A stretch of DNA of 26,915 nt from NCBI GenBank assembly GCA_014382085.1, contig JACNKJ010000157.1:1-26915 (forward strand). Reading direction: 5' to 3'. Under the pieces are notes generated by a model, which saw nothing but the letters and a program-made list of their open reading frames with translations, had not been told where the DNA came from and made no database searches. A program made the translations under genes and the position numbers. Source of the stretch: a bacterium (GTDB lineage Bacteria > Krumholzibacteriota > Krumholzibacteriia > JACNKJ01). Each line of letters opens with the position of its first letter. Position 1 is the stretch's first letter. Of this stretch, positions 15,479 through 22,675 are shown one piece after another.

Positions 15479-16821
15479 GTCGCCCGGCATTTCATTTCGA
15501 CTTGAATCGCTGCACAGGGTGCGCCGCCTGCCAGGTGGCTTGCATTATCGAAAATCAACTTCCCTGGGACCGTAGCTGGCGGAAGGTTCTGGATGCGAAT
15601 CCGGAGGGCGCACCCGCGGCACCGACCTACCATCTTTCCATGGCCTGCAATCATTGCGAGACGGCGGTCTGCATGAAGGCATGCCCCGCCTTGGCCTACT
15701 CCCGCGACCATGTTACGGGGGCCCTGCTCATCGACGCCGACAAGTGCATCGGCTGCAGCTATTGCTCCTGGGTTTGCCCTTACGACGCTCCGAGTGTGAA
15801 TCACGACCGGGGCATCATGGAAAAGTGCACATTCTGCGCTCCCCGTTTGGCAGATGGCAAGGAGCCGGCCTGCGTGTCCTGGTGTCCCACTGATGCGCTT
15901 GGACTGACGAGCACCGAATCGGGGTTCACCCATCAGAATGTGGAGGGATTCAAGGACGCGGGCCTCGGTCCGGCTCTTGAATTAATCCCACTGGCCCAAG
16001 GCCGCCGGCGCCCCGAAATTGAATTGGATCCTGCCACGGCGGCTCTCATTTCTGAGATGAGCCTGCCGAGAATTTCCGCCACCCGTGGCATCAGCCTGCG
16101 CAAGGAATGGACCCTGCTGCTCTTTACCTGGCTTGCGCCGTTGATGGTGGGGCTATTCTCAGCGGTGCCCTCGAGGCAAACCGATGTGCCTCCTCTTGCT
16201 TTTGCTGGTGCCGGAGTTCTGCTCATGCTGCTGGCGTCTCTGCATCTGGGAAACAAAGCAAGAGCCTGGCGCGTCATCCTTGGTTGGAGAGGTTCTTGGC
16301 TCAGCCGAGAGATCATCCTCTGGCCGGCCTTCCTGGGGGCTGGTTTCATCTATCTTCAATGGCAACTCCCCACGGCTTGGGCGATCCCTGCGCTTCTTCT
16401 GGGTGCAGGCTCTCTCTTTTCCATGGATCGTCTCTACACTTCCATCGACGCGGGACGCGGCCCGCGCTTACCCAGCTCATCGACCCTTCTCACGGCTCTA
16501 TTCTATCTTGGAATTTTCACAGGCAGTATGGGCCTGGCTAAGAGCGTGTTGGCCGCCAAGCTCCTGCTCTATCTGGCCGCAAAAGTGAGGGCCGCTTTGG
16601 AGGGTCGAAGTTTCCGCCCGGGTCTGTCCCTTACGCGAATATTCCTGGGCTTCCTCACTCCTGCCCTGGCTTTTTACAGCCAGAGCCCAGCCTTTGCCAT
16701 GCTCCTTATTCCAGCCATTCTCGTGGCGGAATTCGTGGATCGTATGGAGTTCTACTTCGACCTGGAACTGGGATCTCCCAAGGGGCAAATGGAGAGGGAC
16801 AACCGAGCTTTCCAGGAGTGA
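15475..16821 (+). CDS. fused DmsB-like ferredoxin and DmsC-like membrane anchor subunit
   Basis: 448 residues. The N-terminal 140 residues carry four [4Fe-4S] cysteine sets: C13/C16/C19/C23, C58/C61/C66/C70, C91/C94/C97/C101 and C118/C121/C133/C137, as in DmsB/PsrB/NrfC-type electron-transfer subunits. Residues about 210-425 form eight hydrophobic helices. The segment SLHLGNKARAWRVILGWRGS followed by WLSREI, and the late EFVDRMEFYFD, are DmsC signatures. In most organisms these are separate proteins; here they are one chain, which fixes the ferredoxin part next to the quinone-reactive anchor on one side of the membrane. It overlaps the catalytic gene by 4 bp (15475-15478). No chaperone (TorD/DmsD-like) gene accompanies it in the window. 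Electrons would run between quinol and the molybdenum site. Confidence 0.9.
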   Translation: MSRPAFHFDLNRCTGCAACQVACIIENQLPWDRSWRKVLDANPEGAPAAPTYHLSMACNHCETAVCMKACPALAYSRDHVTGALLIDADKCIGCSYCSWVCPYDAPSVNHDRGIMEKCTFCAPRLADGKEPACVSWCPTDALGLTSTESGFTHQNVEGFKDAGLGPALELIPLAQGRRRPEIELDPATAALISEMSLPRISATRGISLRKEWTLLLFTWLAPLMVGLFSAVPSRQTDVPPLAFAGAGVLLMLLASLHLGNKARAWRVILGWRGSWLSREIILWPAFLGAGFIYLQWQLPTAWAIPALLLGAGSLFSMDRLYTSIDAGRGPRLPSSSTLLTALFYLGIFTGSMGLAKSVLAAKLLLYLAAKVRAALEGRSFRPGLSLTRIFLGFLTPALAFYSQSPAFAMLLIPAILVAEFVDRMEFYFDLELGSPKGQMERDNRAFQE

Positions 16822-16875
16822 TTCATCCGCAATAAGAAGTCTTGAGGCATGCAGCTTGGTGGGGGAGAGTGAGTT

Positions 16876-16936
16876 AGAGTTACTCTGATAATTCTCTCAG
16901 AGATCTCTTGACACTGGATCGGCGCGCTGATACACT
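16876..16936 (+). promoter_or_regulatory. promoter with upstream palindrome cluster, before the secreted protein gene at 17041
   Basis: TTGACA (16908-16913), 17 bp and TACACT (16931-16936) form a good sigma70-type promoter. Immediately upstream stand three overlapping palindromes: AGAGTtACTCT (16876-16886), CTCTGA/TCAGAG (16883-16888 and 16897-16902) and AGAGATCTCT (16899-16908), the last touching the -35 box. They look like binding sites of a dimeric regulator. The rest of the gap 16822-17040 shows no gene and no clear terminator for the upstream molybdoenzyme genes. Confidence 0.55.
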
Positions 16937-17040
16937 CTCTCTCATCACATACAGAAGTGGCCTGGGGAGTGATTATCAACTCTCGTCGGGTCGAAGCTCA
17001 AGAGGGCGCTCTCGGCGCTCACACAAGCGGAGGATTCTCC

Positions 17041-17667
17041 ATGAAACTGCGAATTGCGATGATCAGTGTCCTGGCCTTGATCTCCTTGGCCTCAGCAGAC
17101 GTGCTCTGGGATCAGTCCAGCTTCGATCCTTGGGGCGCCGGTTTCTTCAATTCCGAATCGGGCGAGCCGCCCTTCGGTATCACCATGCATGCGGTCAATG
17201 ACGTCGCTGTCGAAGGCGGCGGCTGGGTCATCAACAGCATCACCACCTACTACTCGGGCCTGGATTTCGCCTGGGGCTACGGAATTTTTGAAGGCTACCT
17301 TCACGTCTATCCCATTAGCGACGTGTTTCCCGTAGAAGATCCGACCGCCGATGCCCTTGTTCCCATGACCGGTACCTGGGCCGACGATCACTGGATCGTC
17401 AAGGCCGAAGGCCTCAACCTCAATCTGACTCCCGGAAACTATTGGATCGGTATAACCCCCATCGCCCCCGGCGGCATGTGGGGTCCTGAGATTCACTTGT
17501 CGACTGACACTCTGGTCGGTGCTGATACCGCTTCCTACGATCCCTTTGGTATGCCGCCAGCCTGGTTCAGCTTCAACCCGGGCGTGGACGCCTCTATCCT
17601 GATCGAGGGTGAGTGGTCCGTTGCCACAGATAACGCTAGCTGGAGCTCCATCAAGGCTCTGTACTAG
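17041..17667 (+). CDS. secreted protein of unknown function with C-terminal WSSIKALY signature
   Basis: 208 residues from ATG at 17041, selected because GGAGGA (17029-17034) lies 6 bases upstream and the chain opens with the signal peptide MKLRIAMISVLALISLASA, cleaved after residue 19. A longer reading frame reaching up to 16957 adds residues that do not look like a signal and is rejected. The mature part is rich in Trp, Gly, Pro and aromatic residues (VLWDQSSFDPWGAGFFNSES; GGGWVINSITTYYSG; GNYWIGITPIAPGGMWG), suggesting a beta-sandwich. It ends ATDNASWSSIKALY; the last residues match in register the end of the secreted protein at 12807. It has its own promoter and terminator. No enzyme motif was recognised. 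Confidence 0.75.
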   Translation: MKLRIAMISVLALISLASADVLWDQSSFDPWGAGFFNSESGEPPFGITMHAVNDVAVEGGGWVINSITTYYSGLDFAWGYGIFEGYLHVYPISDVFPVEDPTADALVPMTGTWADDHWIVKAEGLNLNLTPGNYWIGITPIAPGGMWGPEIHLSTDTLVGADTASYDPFGMPPAWFSFNPGVDASILIEGEWSVATDNASWSSIKALY

Positions 17668-17680
17668 CATTGAATGCGAT

Positions 17681-17721
17681 GGGATCCCGGCTTGAACTTC
17701 AAGGGCCGGGATCCCTCTTTT
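17681..17721 (+). terminator. intrinsic terminator after the secreted protein gene
   Basis: A perfect 11-bp stem GGGATCCCGGC (17681-17691) and GCCGGGATCCC (17705-17715), with further TTGA/TCAA pairing inside, followed by TCTTTT. The sequence is nearly palindromic throughout. Confidence 0.85.
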
Positions 17722-17765
17722 CGAGACGAATACGGATCTCTTTATCCCATGAGCGAGGTGCAGAG

Positions 17766-19175
17766 ATGTTGAGCAAATTACAAGGCTTAGTTCTGGTGGC
17801 AGTAGTTCTACTAGCGGCTAGTGCGAGCGCTGAAGTGACTTTCGAATACATCGGCGAAAACATCTGGGGCACTTCACTTTCTTCGGATGGCAGCGCCGTG
17901 GCCGGAAACACCGAGGGTGTCTACGAGACTTTCAGGTGGACCGAAGAGACGGGCGTCGAACTGCTCGGTCGGGCAACGAGCCCCTACATTGGCACAGGCG
18001 CCGGAACGCCGGATATTTCCGCCGATGGAACGCGGATTTCGGCGACCATCATTACCGAAGACCTTCTATACGCAACCCAGGGTCGCTGGACTCTCGGTGA
18101 AGGCTGGCAGGTTACCATGCCCCCCCTTCCCCCCGATGGTGGGTCTCTTGATAGTTCCTACGGATCCGCCTGGGGCCTGTCCGGTGATGGAGAAACCGTT
18201 ACAGGTTTCTATTGGAGCCCTGGTCATCCCCAGGGTATTGCGCGACCCAGCGCCTGGAACGAAATCGACGGTATCGTCGATGTGGGAACTGAGTTTCGCA
18301 GCGGCCGCGTGAATCATGCCAATTACGACGGCACTGTGCTTGTCGGTTGGGACGAAGCGACCTTCGGTTACTGGCGCCCGACCGTTTGGATGAACGGCGA
18401 ACGAAGCACCCTATCCATCTACGAAGCCTTTACTGACGCCTCCTGTGTCAATGACGCGGGCACAGTCATTGGTGGATATGGTTATGAAGATGCGACAATG
18501 AGATTCCCCGCCGCGGTTTGGCGTTGGGACGGCGCTACCTGGATCGAGGAGCTTCTCGGACAGCTTCCCGGTACTGTGCCTTACAATGGCTTGACCAATG
18601 TTGAAGACATGACTCTCGATGGCGGCATCATGGTTGGCTACAACCGATTCGTGAATCCCAACCTCGCCACCGGATTCATCTGGACCGAAGAAACGGGCCT
18701 CATCGACGTGGAGGATTTCCTCATCGACAACGGGGTAGTGCTTGAGGAAGATTTCAATATTCTGACGCTCTCGGGCATCTCCGATAACGGTAGGGTGCTG
18801 ATGGGCAGCGGCCTCATCAATGTCGCGCCTTTCACGGCGAAAACCTTCTTGATCCACACCGACGTCTTCACTGCCGTGCCCGAGTGGGCCGATGAATCTC
18901 AGGGCCTCAATTTGCGTGTTTCCAAGAATCCATTCCGCAGCAACACCACGCTGTCCTTCAGTCTTCCCGCCACCGCCGACCTTCGTATGGACATTTACGA
19001 TGTCCAGGGGCGCCTGGTGCGAAATCTGCACGCAGGTTCCGCTGCTGCCGGAGACAGGCAATTGCTTTGGGACGGCCTTGATTCCCAGGGTCGCCCAGTT
19101 CGTTCAGGCGTTTACTTCGCCAAGGCTAGTGCGGGAAATAGAGTCGACACACAGAAGCTTATGGTACTAAGGTAG
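17766..19175 (+). CDS. secreted HAF-like repeat protein with FlgD-like/T9SS type A-like C-terminal domain
   Basis: 469 residues from ATG at 17766. GAGGTG (17755-17760) lies five bases upstream, and a signal peptide MLSKLQGLVLVAVVLLAASA follows directly, cleaved after ASA (residue 22). The body carries about six or seven degenerate repeats of the type S-x-D-G-x-x-V-x-G...A-x-R-W-x-x-x-x-G (for example SSDGSAVAGNTEGVYETFRW, LSGDGETVTGFYW, ISDNGRVLMG), as in HAF-repeat beta-propeller-like extracellular proteins. The last 90 residues (from about 380; LRVSKNPFRSNTTLSFSLP, MDIYDVQGRLVRNL, WDGLDSQGRPVRSGVYFAKA) form a FlgD Ig-like or T9SS type A-like sorting domain ending in KLMVLR. That tail implies export across the outer membrane or surface attachment, though no secretion machinery is in the window. 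The next gene starts 27 bp downstream. Confidence 0.85.
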   Translation: MLSKLQGLVLVAVVLLAASASAEVTFEYIGENIWGTSLSSDGSAVAGNTEGVYETFRWTEETGVELLGRATSPYIGTGAGTPDISADGTRISATIITEDLLYATQGRWTLGEGWQVTMPPLPPDGGSLDSSYGSAWGLSGDGETVTGFYWSPGHPQGIARPSAWNEIDGIVDVGTEFRSGRVNHANYDGTVLVGWDEATFGYWRPTVWMNGERSTLSIYEAFTDASCVNDAGTVIGGYGYEDATMRFPAAVWRWDGATWIEELLGQLPGTVPYNGLTNVEDMTLDGGIMVGYNRFVNPNLATGFIWTEETGLIDVEDFLIDNGVVLEEDFNILTLSGISDNGRVLMGSGLINVAPFTAKTFLIHTDVFTAVPEWADESQGLNLRVSKNPFRSNTTLSFSLPATADLRMDIYDVQGRLVRNLHAGSAAAGDRQLLWDGLDSQGRPVRSGVYFAKASAGNRVDTQKLMVLR

Positions 19176-19202
19176 GCGGAGTTTCCGAGCCCGTGAAGAA
19201 GG

Positions 19203-20444
19203 GTGATTGAGTTGGTTAAGCCCACGGGAAAATCGAATGCGGCGACTCTGTCGACGAGTATCGAAACTTGCGCGGCGAGTTTGAGGGAGACACTCACAGA
19301 AATCTCTCTCAAGCTCAGCGGCGATCCACCTCGCCCCACACGCCTTGTTAGGGCCATCGGCCTGGACAAGAGTTTGGCCAGCCGCATCGTTCGTTGTATC
19401 CGTTCAGGGTCGGATGTGGAGTTCATGCACATGCTGCCCTCGCCATCGGGGCTGCGAATATTGGCCGATCGCGCGAGAAGTTCGGTGGACAAGAAGCTCG
19501 TAGCGAATCTGCTTGCCGCGGCTGATGAGTATCAAGAACTCATCGATATCACTCCCGGTGGACGCGACGGCATCGACGCATGGTTGTCGGAAACATCTCG
19601 CCTCGTTCGCGAAAAGCGTGAGCACTCGGCGAGGCAGGCTTCCTTCAAATCCATGTCCTTTCTCTTGGGACACTACAGCGAAACCTTGCTCAGCAGTCTC
19701 TTCCTGGTGCCTTCGGAAGACGGCAAGTATGTGGATGGCGTTGAGATTCATCGGCGTCTGAGCCTCACTCGACTCAAGCCGAATATGCCCATGGCCTTAC
19801 TCAGTGTTTATGCACCACCCGAGGAATCACCCCATGATGGAAGCACCTGGATGGGGAGCATCGATGGCGGTCGGGGCAATGTTTCGGCGGACGATTTCAT
19901 CCTTTCAAAATTCAGTAGCAAGCCGATTCCGAGTTTGGAAGTTGTGGAAGAGGGGCACCTCACCACTTTCGTCTTGCCAGGGAATCCCGATGTGGATGCC
20001 CCCAGTCAGGTCTGTTCAGCTTTTCGCATTCACAATGGGTGGGAAAAAGTGCCATCTGGCGACATACTCCCCGAACGTGGCTACATGCTGCATATTCCGA
20101 GCCGGGCCCTCGTTCGAGAAATTTTCATCGCCGAAGAGCTTTACCAGGGCGCAATTCCTCAATTGCTCTTTCGCATTACGCCCCCTGGCGGCGGACCGAC
20201 CAGACCGGGTGCCGATCCCATGAAGCATTACAGCGCCATCGATCTGGCTGCATCTATTGAACAAATTCCTGAAGGTCCCGGGGGCTATGAAATTTCCGGA
20301 GTTCCGGGGCATCGTTCGACCGTGGAGTACGTTCTCGAACGCAGCGGTTTGTCAGGCGTTGAGTTTAGAGGATGGCGATGCAGGATTCCCTATCCCGTGC
20401 CGCTCACGGAAATGATCTGGCGACTGAAGCTGCCGAGTAAATAG
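19203..20444 (+). CDS. conserved-looking protein of unknown function (413 residues)
   Basis: Starts at GTG 19203, or at TTG 19212, which has better spacing from AAGAAGGG (19196-19203). I do not recognise the family with certainty. Residues about 45-90 (PTRLVRAIGLDKSLASRIVR, then MLPSPSGLRIL) resemble a helix-turn-helix-like module followed by a helical stretch up to about 145. The remaining 270 residues mix beta and alpha elements (LLSSLFLVPSEDGKYVDGVE; TTFVLPGNPDVDAPSQVC; GYMLHIPSRALVREIFIAEE). There are two cysteines besides C23, no signal peptide and no membrane segment, so it is cytoplasmic. It follows the HAF/FlgD-like gene by 27 bp without a terminator, so co-transcription is likely, and it ends before a strong terminator. 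It could be a DNA-binding regulator, but this is speculation from one segment. Confidence 0.7.
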   Translation: MIELVKPTGKSNAATLSTSIETCAASLRETLTEISLKLSGDPPRPTRLVRAIGLDKSLASRIVRCIRSGSDVEFMHMLPSPSGLRILADRARSSVDKKLVANLLAAADEYQELIDITPGGRDGIDAWLSETSRLVREKREHSARQASFKSMSFLLGHYSETLLSSLFLVPSEDGKYVDGVEIHRRLSLTRLKPNMPMALLSVYAPPEESPHDGSTWMGSIDGGRGNVSADDFILSKFSSKPIPSLEVVEEGHLTTFVLPGNPDVDAPSQVCSAFRIHNGWEKVPSGDILPERGYMLHIPSRALVREIFIAEELYQGAIPQLLFRITPPGGGPTRPGADPMKHYSAIDLAASIEQIPEGPGGYEISGVPGHRSTVEYVLERSGLSGVEFRGWRCRIPYPVPLTEMIWRLKLPSK

Positions 20445-20460
20445 GACTCTGGTTTGCACG

Positions 20461-20500
20461 AAAAGACCGGCCCTCTGCAGGAGGACCGGTCTTTTTCTTT
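20461..20500. terminator. bidirectional intrinsic terminator between convergent genes
   Basis: AAAAGACCGG (20461-20470) pairs with CCGGTCTTTT (20486-20495), and inside it CCTC (20472-20475) pairs with GAGG (20481-20484). On the plus strand the run TCTTTTTCTTT follows, and on the minus strand TTTT. It serves both the gene ending at 20444 and the HdrD-like gene ending at 20509. Confidence 0.85.
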
Positions 20501-20508
20501 GCTTGGAA

Positions 20509-22518
20509 TCAGCAGCTGGCGTCGAGAATCTCGGCGATATCCAAGGCCTTCATGTCCTCGCGGTTGATATCCTTGAAGCCGTCGCTCATCATGGTCACGC
20601 AGAAGGGGCAGGCCACGGCCACGGTGTTTGCGCCCGTTTCCACCGCTTCTTCAGCGCGGTTGATGTTAATACGACTGCCCAGGGTCTCTTCCATCCACAT
20701 GCGTCCGCCGCCGGCGCCGCAGCAGAAACCGTTCTCGCGATTACGGGGCATCTCCACCAGGTCGACACCGGGCACTGCCTTGAGAGCTTCGCGAGGCGTG
20801 TCGTAGATGTCGTTGTGGCGGCCCAGGTAGCAGGAGTCGTGGTAGGTGACCTTGCCAGCTTGCTCAGTCGTGGGTTTGAGCTTGCCCGCGGATAGGAACT
20901 CGTTGAGGAAGTCGGCGGGGTGCCCGACCTCGTCGTCGCCCCCAAAACCGGGATACCCGTGGGCGACTGAGTTGAAGCAGTGTGGGCAGGCCGTGACGAT
21001 CTTCTTCACATTGTAGCCGTTCATGACGACGACGTTGGCCTCCACCTGCATGGCGCCCAGATACTCGTTGCCGATGCGCCGCGCCGGATCGCCGCAGCAC
21101 TTTTCTTCCTGTCCCAGAATGGCGAATTCCACACCCGCCTTCTTCATGAGACTGGCAAAGGCTTTGGTGATCTTCTGGCTACGCTCGTCGAAACTGCCCA
21201 GGCAGCCCACCCAGAAGAGCAGTTCCGTATCGGGCTTCTCGGCCAGAGTCGGAATATCTAGGCCATCGGCCCACTTGGCGCGGTCCGTGTAAGGAATCTG
21301 CCAAGGATTGTGATTGGTCTCCAGGTTCCGAAGGCTCACCTGCGCTTCGGTGGGGAAGCTGGACTGCATCATCACAAGGTTGCGGCGAAGATCCACGATC
21401 TTTTCAATGTGTTCGATGAAAACGGGACAGGCCTGCTCGCAGGCTCCGCAAGTGGTACAGGCCCAGAGTGCGTCGGTGCTGATGACGTCACCGATGAGGG
21501 CGCGTTTCGCTTCCTCGGGTGCGTCTTCGCCGAGTTCTCCACCGGCCGCCAAGATTGCCGAGCCCTTGCCGATGGCGTGAGCTTTTGCGTGATGGATGAG
21601 CCCGTAGGGAGTCAAGGGTTTGTCGGTGGTGTAGGCCGGACAATGATCCTGGCATCTGCCGCATTCGGTGCAGGCGTAGTGATCGAGAATTTGCTTCCAA
21701 CTGAAGTCGGCTAGTTCGTCCTTGCCGAACTTGGTGGCGGTCTCGTCGGCGAAATCGATCTTGCTAAGCACCGCCCGTGGCCCGAAACGCTGGAAGAGAA
21801 TGTTCGGTCCCGCCATGAGAATGTGCAGATGCTTGGACAGCGGGATAAAGGCCATAAAAAAGAGAATGGCCAGGGTATGCACCCACCAGTAGATGAGCAC
21901 GTGAATCTCGCCGCCGCCGGCGAAGCTTCGGAAGAACTTGGAAATGGGCGACCACTTTACGGCCTCGGCGTCGCCGGCGAGATTCGCCTCCGCGCCCCGG
22001 GCCAGCCACATGAAAACGACCAGTCCCAATATCAGTGTGAGAATGAAGAGGGCTTCTTTGGGTGCATGGGTGTCGTCGGTTTCAAGGCGACGGGGCTTGA
22101 GCACCAATCGGCGAAAGTAACTCACGAAGATGGCGAGCACCACGGCTAGGCCGAAGAGGTCGAGTAGCGCGCCGAAGGCGGCGTAGCCGGACGCGCCGAT
22201 GATCTGCACATAGCTGAAGTGGGGTGCGAAACCTCGTATGAAGGTTTCCAGGGTGGCCAAGCTCAGAATGATGAAGCCCCAGAAAATGAAGAAGTGGCCG
22301 ATGCCGTCGCGCTCGGCGATCACACGGCCCTGTCCGAAGAAGAATTTGAAGATGCCCCCAATGCGGGGACCCCAGTCCGTGAAACGATTTTGCTCCTCCG
22401 CGCCCTTGCCGATCTGAAGGATGCGCACCAGGCGCCGCACCGTCATGACGAAGAATACGATGGTGCCGGCGAGCACCAGCGCGAAAATGAGATTGCTCGG
22501 GAACTGTCCGGGCAGCAT
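20509..22518 (-). CDS. membrane-bound HdrD-like (Fe-S)-binding oxidoreductase fused to a NarI-like cytochrome b domain
   Basis: 669 residues from ATG at 22518. AAAGGAG five bases upstream decides for this start over a GTG at 22533. The N-terminal 240 residues hold five hydrophobic helices with histidines (H75, H206, H215, H230) suited to heme b. Then come two [4Fe-4S] motifs (C283/C286/C289/C293 and C354/C357/C360/C364) and two CCG domains: C439, C474/C475, C511/C514 and C563, C599/C600, C637/C640. This architecture is seen in heterodisulfide-reductase-related proteins that link electron-transfer flavoprotein or other cytoplasmic donors to menaquinone. No etf genes are in the window. It is downstream of the VOR operon on the same strand but separated by a terminator. 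The exact partner is unknown; electron transfer between a soluble thiol, flavin or ferredoxin pool and quinone is the likely role. Confidence 0.88.
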   Translation of the reverse strand: MLPGQFPSNLIFALVLAGTIVFFVMTVRRLVRILQIGKGAEEQNRFTDWGPRIGGIFKFFFGQGRVIAERDGIGHFFIFWGFIILSLATLETFIRGFAPHFSYVQIIGASGYAAFGALLDLFGLAVVLAIFVSYFRRLVLKPRRLETDDTHAPKEALFILTLILGLVVFMWLARGAEANLAGDAEAVKWSPISKFFRSFAGGGEIHVLIYWWVHTLAILFFMAFIPLSKHLHILMAGPNILFQRFGPRAVLSKIDFADETATKFGKDELADFSWKQILDHYACTECGRCQDHCPAYTTDKPLTPYGLIHHAKAHAIGKGSAILAAGGELGEDAPEEAKRALIGDVISTDALWACTTCGACEQACPVFIEHIEKIVDLRRNLVMMQSSFPTEAQVSLRNLETNHNPWQIPYTDRAKWADGLDIPTLAEKPDTELLFWVGCLGSFDERSQKITKAFASLMKKAGVEFAILGQEEKCCGDPARRIGNEYLGAMQVEANVVVMNGYNVKKIVTACPHCFNSVAHGYPGFGGDDEVGHPADFLNEFLSAGKLKPTTEQAGKVTYHDSCYLGRHNDIYDTPREALKAVPGVDLVEMPRNRENGFCCGAGGGRMWMEETLGSRININRAEEAVETGANTVAVACPFCVTMMSDGFKDINREDMKALDIAEILDASC

Positions 22519-22590
22519 GGGAGCTCCTTTCACGGAAACAGGATAGCCAGGTCAAGTTAATCTGCATGGGACAGTTGCTCAAGGAAGAAA

Positions 22591-22614
22591 CTTGAACTTG
22601 GACATGAACTTGAA
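22591..22614. repeat. short hexamer tandem repeat upstream of the HdrD-like gene
   Basis: On the minus strand four units read TTCAAG, TTCATG, TCCAAG, TTCAAG. They lie about 75-95 bases upstream of the ATG at 22518, between the terminator of the VOR operon and the gene. No convincing promoter could be picked in this gap. Confidence 0.4.
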
Positions 22615-22617
22615 CAC

Positions 22618-22651
22618 AAAAGAACACCCTCCCCCGAAATCGGAGGAGGGT
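22618..22651 (-). terminator. intrinsic terminator of the VOR operon
   Basis: On the minus strand ACCCTCCTCCG pairs with CGGGGGAGGGT around an ATTT loop (11 bp, one wobble; 22651-22626), followed by GTTCTTTT. It lies 25 bp after the stop of the fused beta-gamma subunit. Confidence 0.75.
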
Positions 22652-22675
22652 TGTTGGTCGTAGCTTTTGCGGAAG

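Noticed and set aside
16957..17040. Upstream start extending the secreted protein at 17041
   Set aside because: GGAGGA sits just before 17041 and the signal peptide begins there; the extension lacks signal-like character.
17670..17765. Upstream start extending the HAF/FlgD-like protein by 32 residues
   Set aside because: It would translate the terminator hairpin at 17681-17721 and place residues ahead of a clean signal peptide with its own ribosome site.
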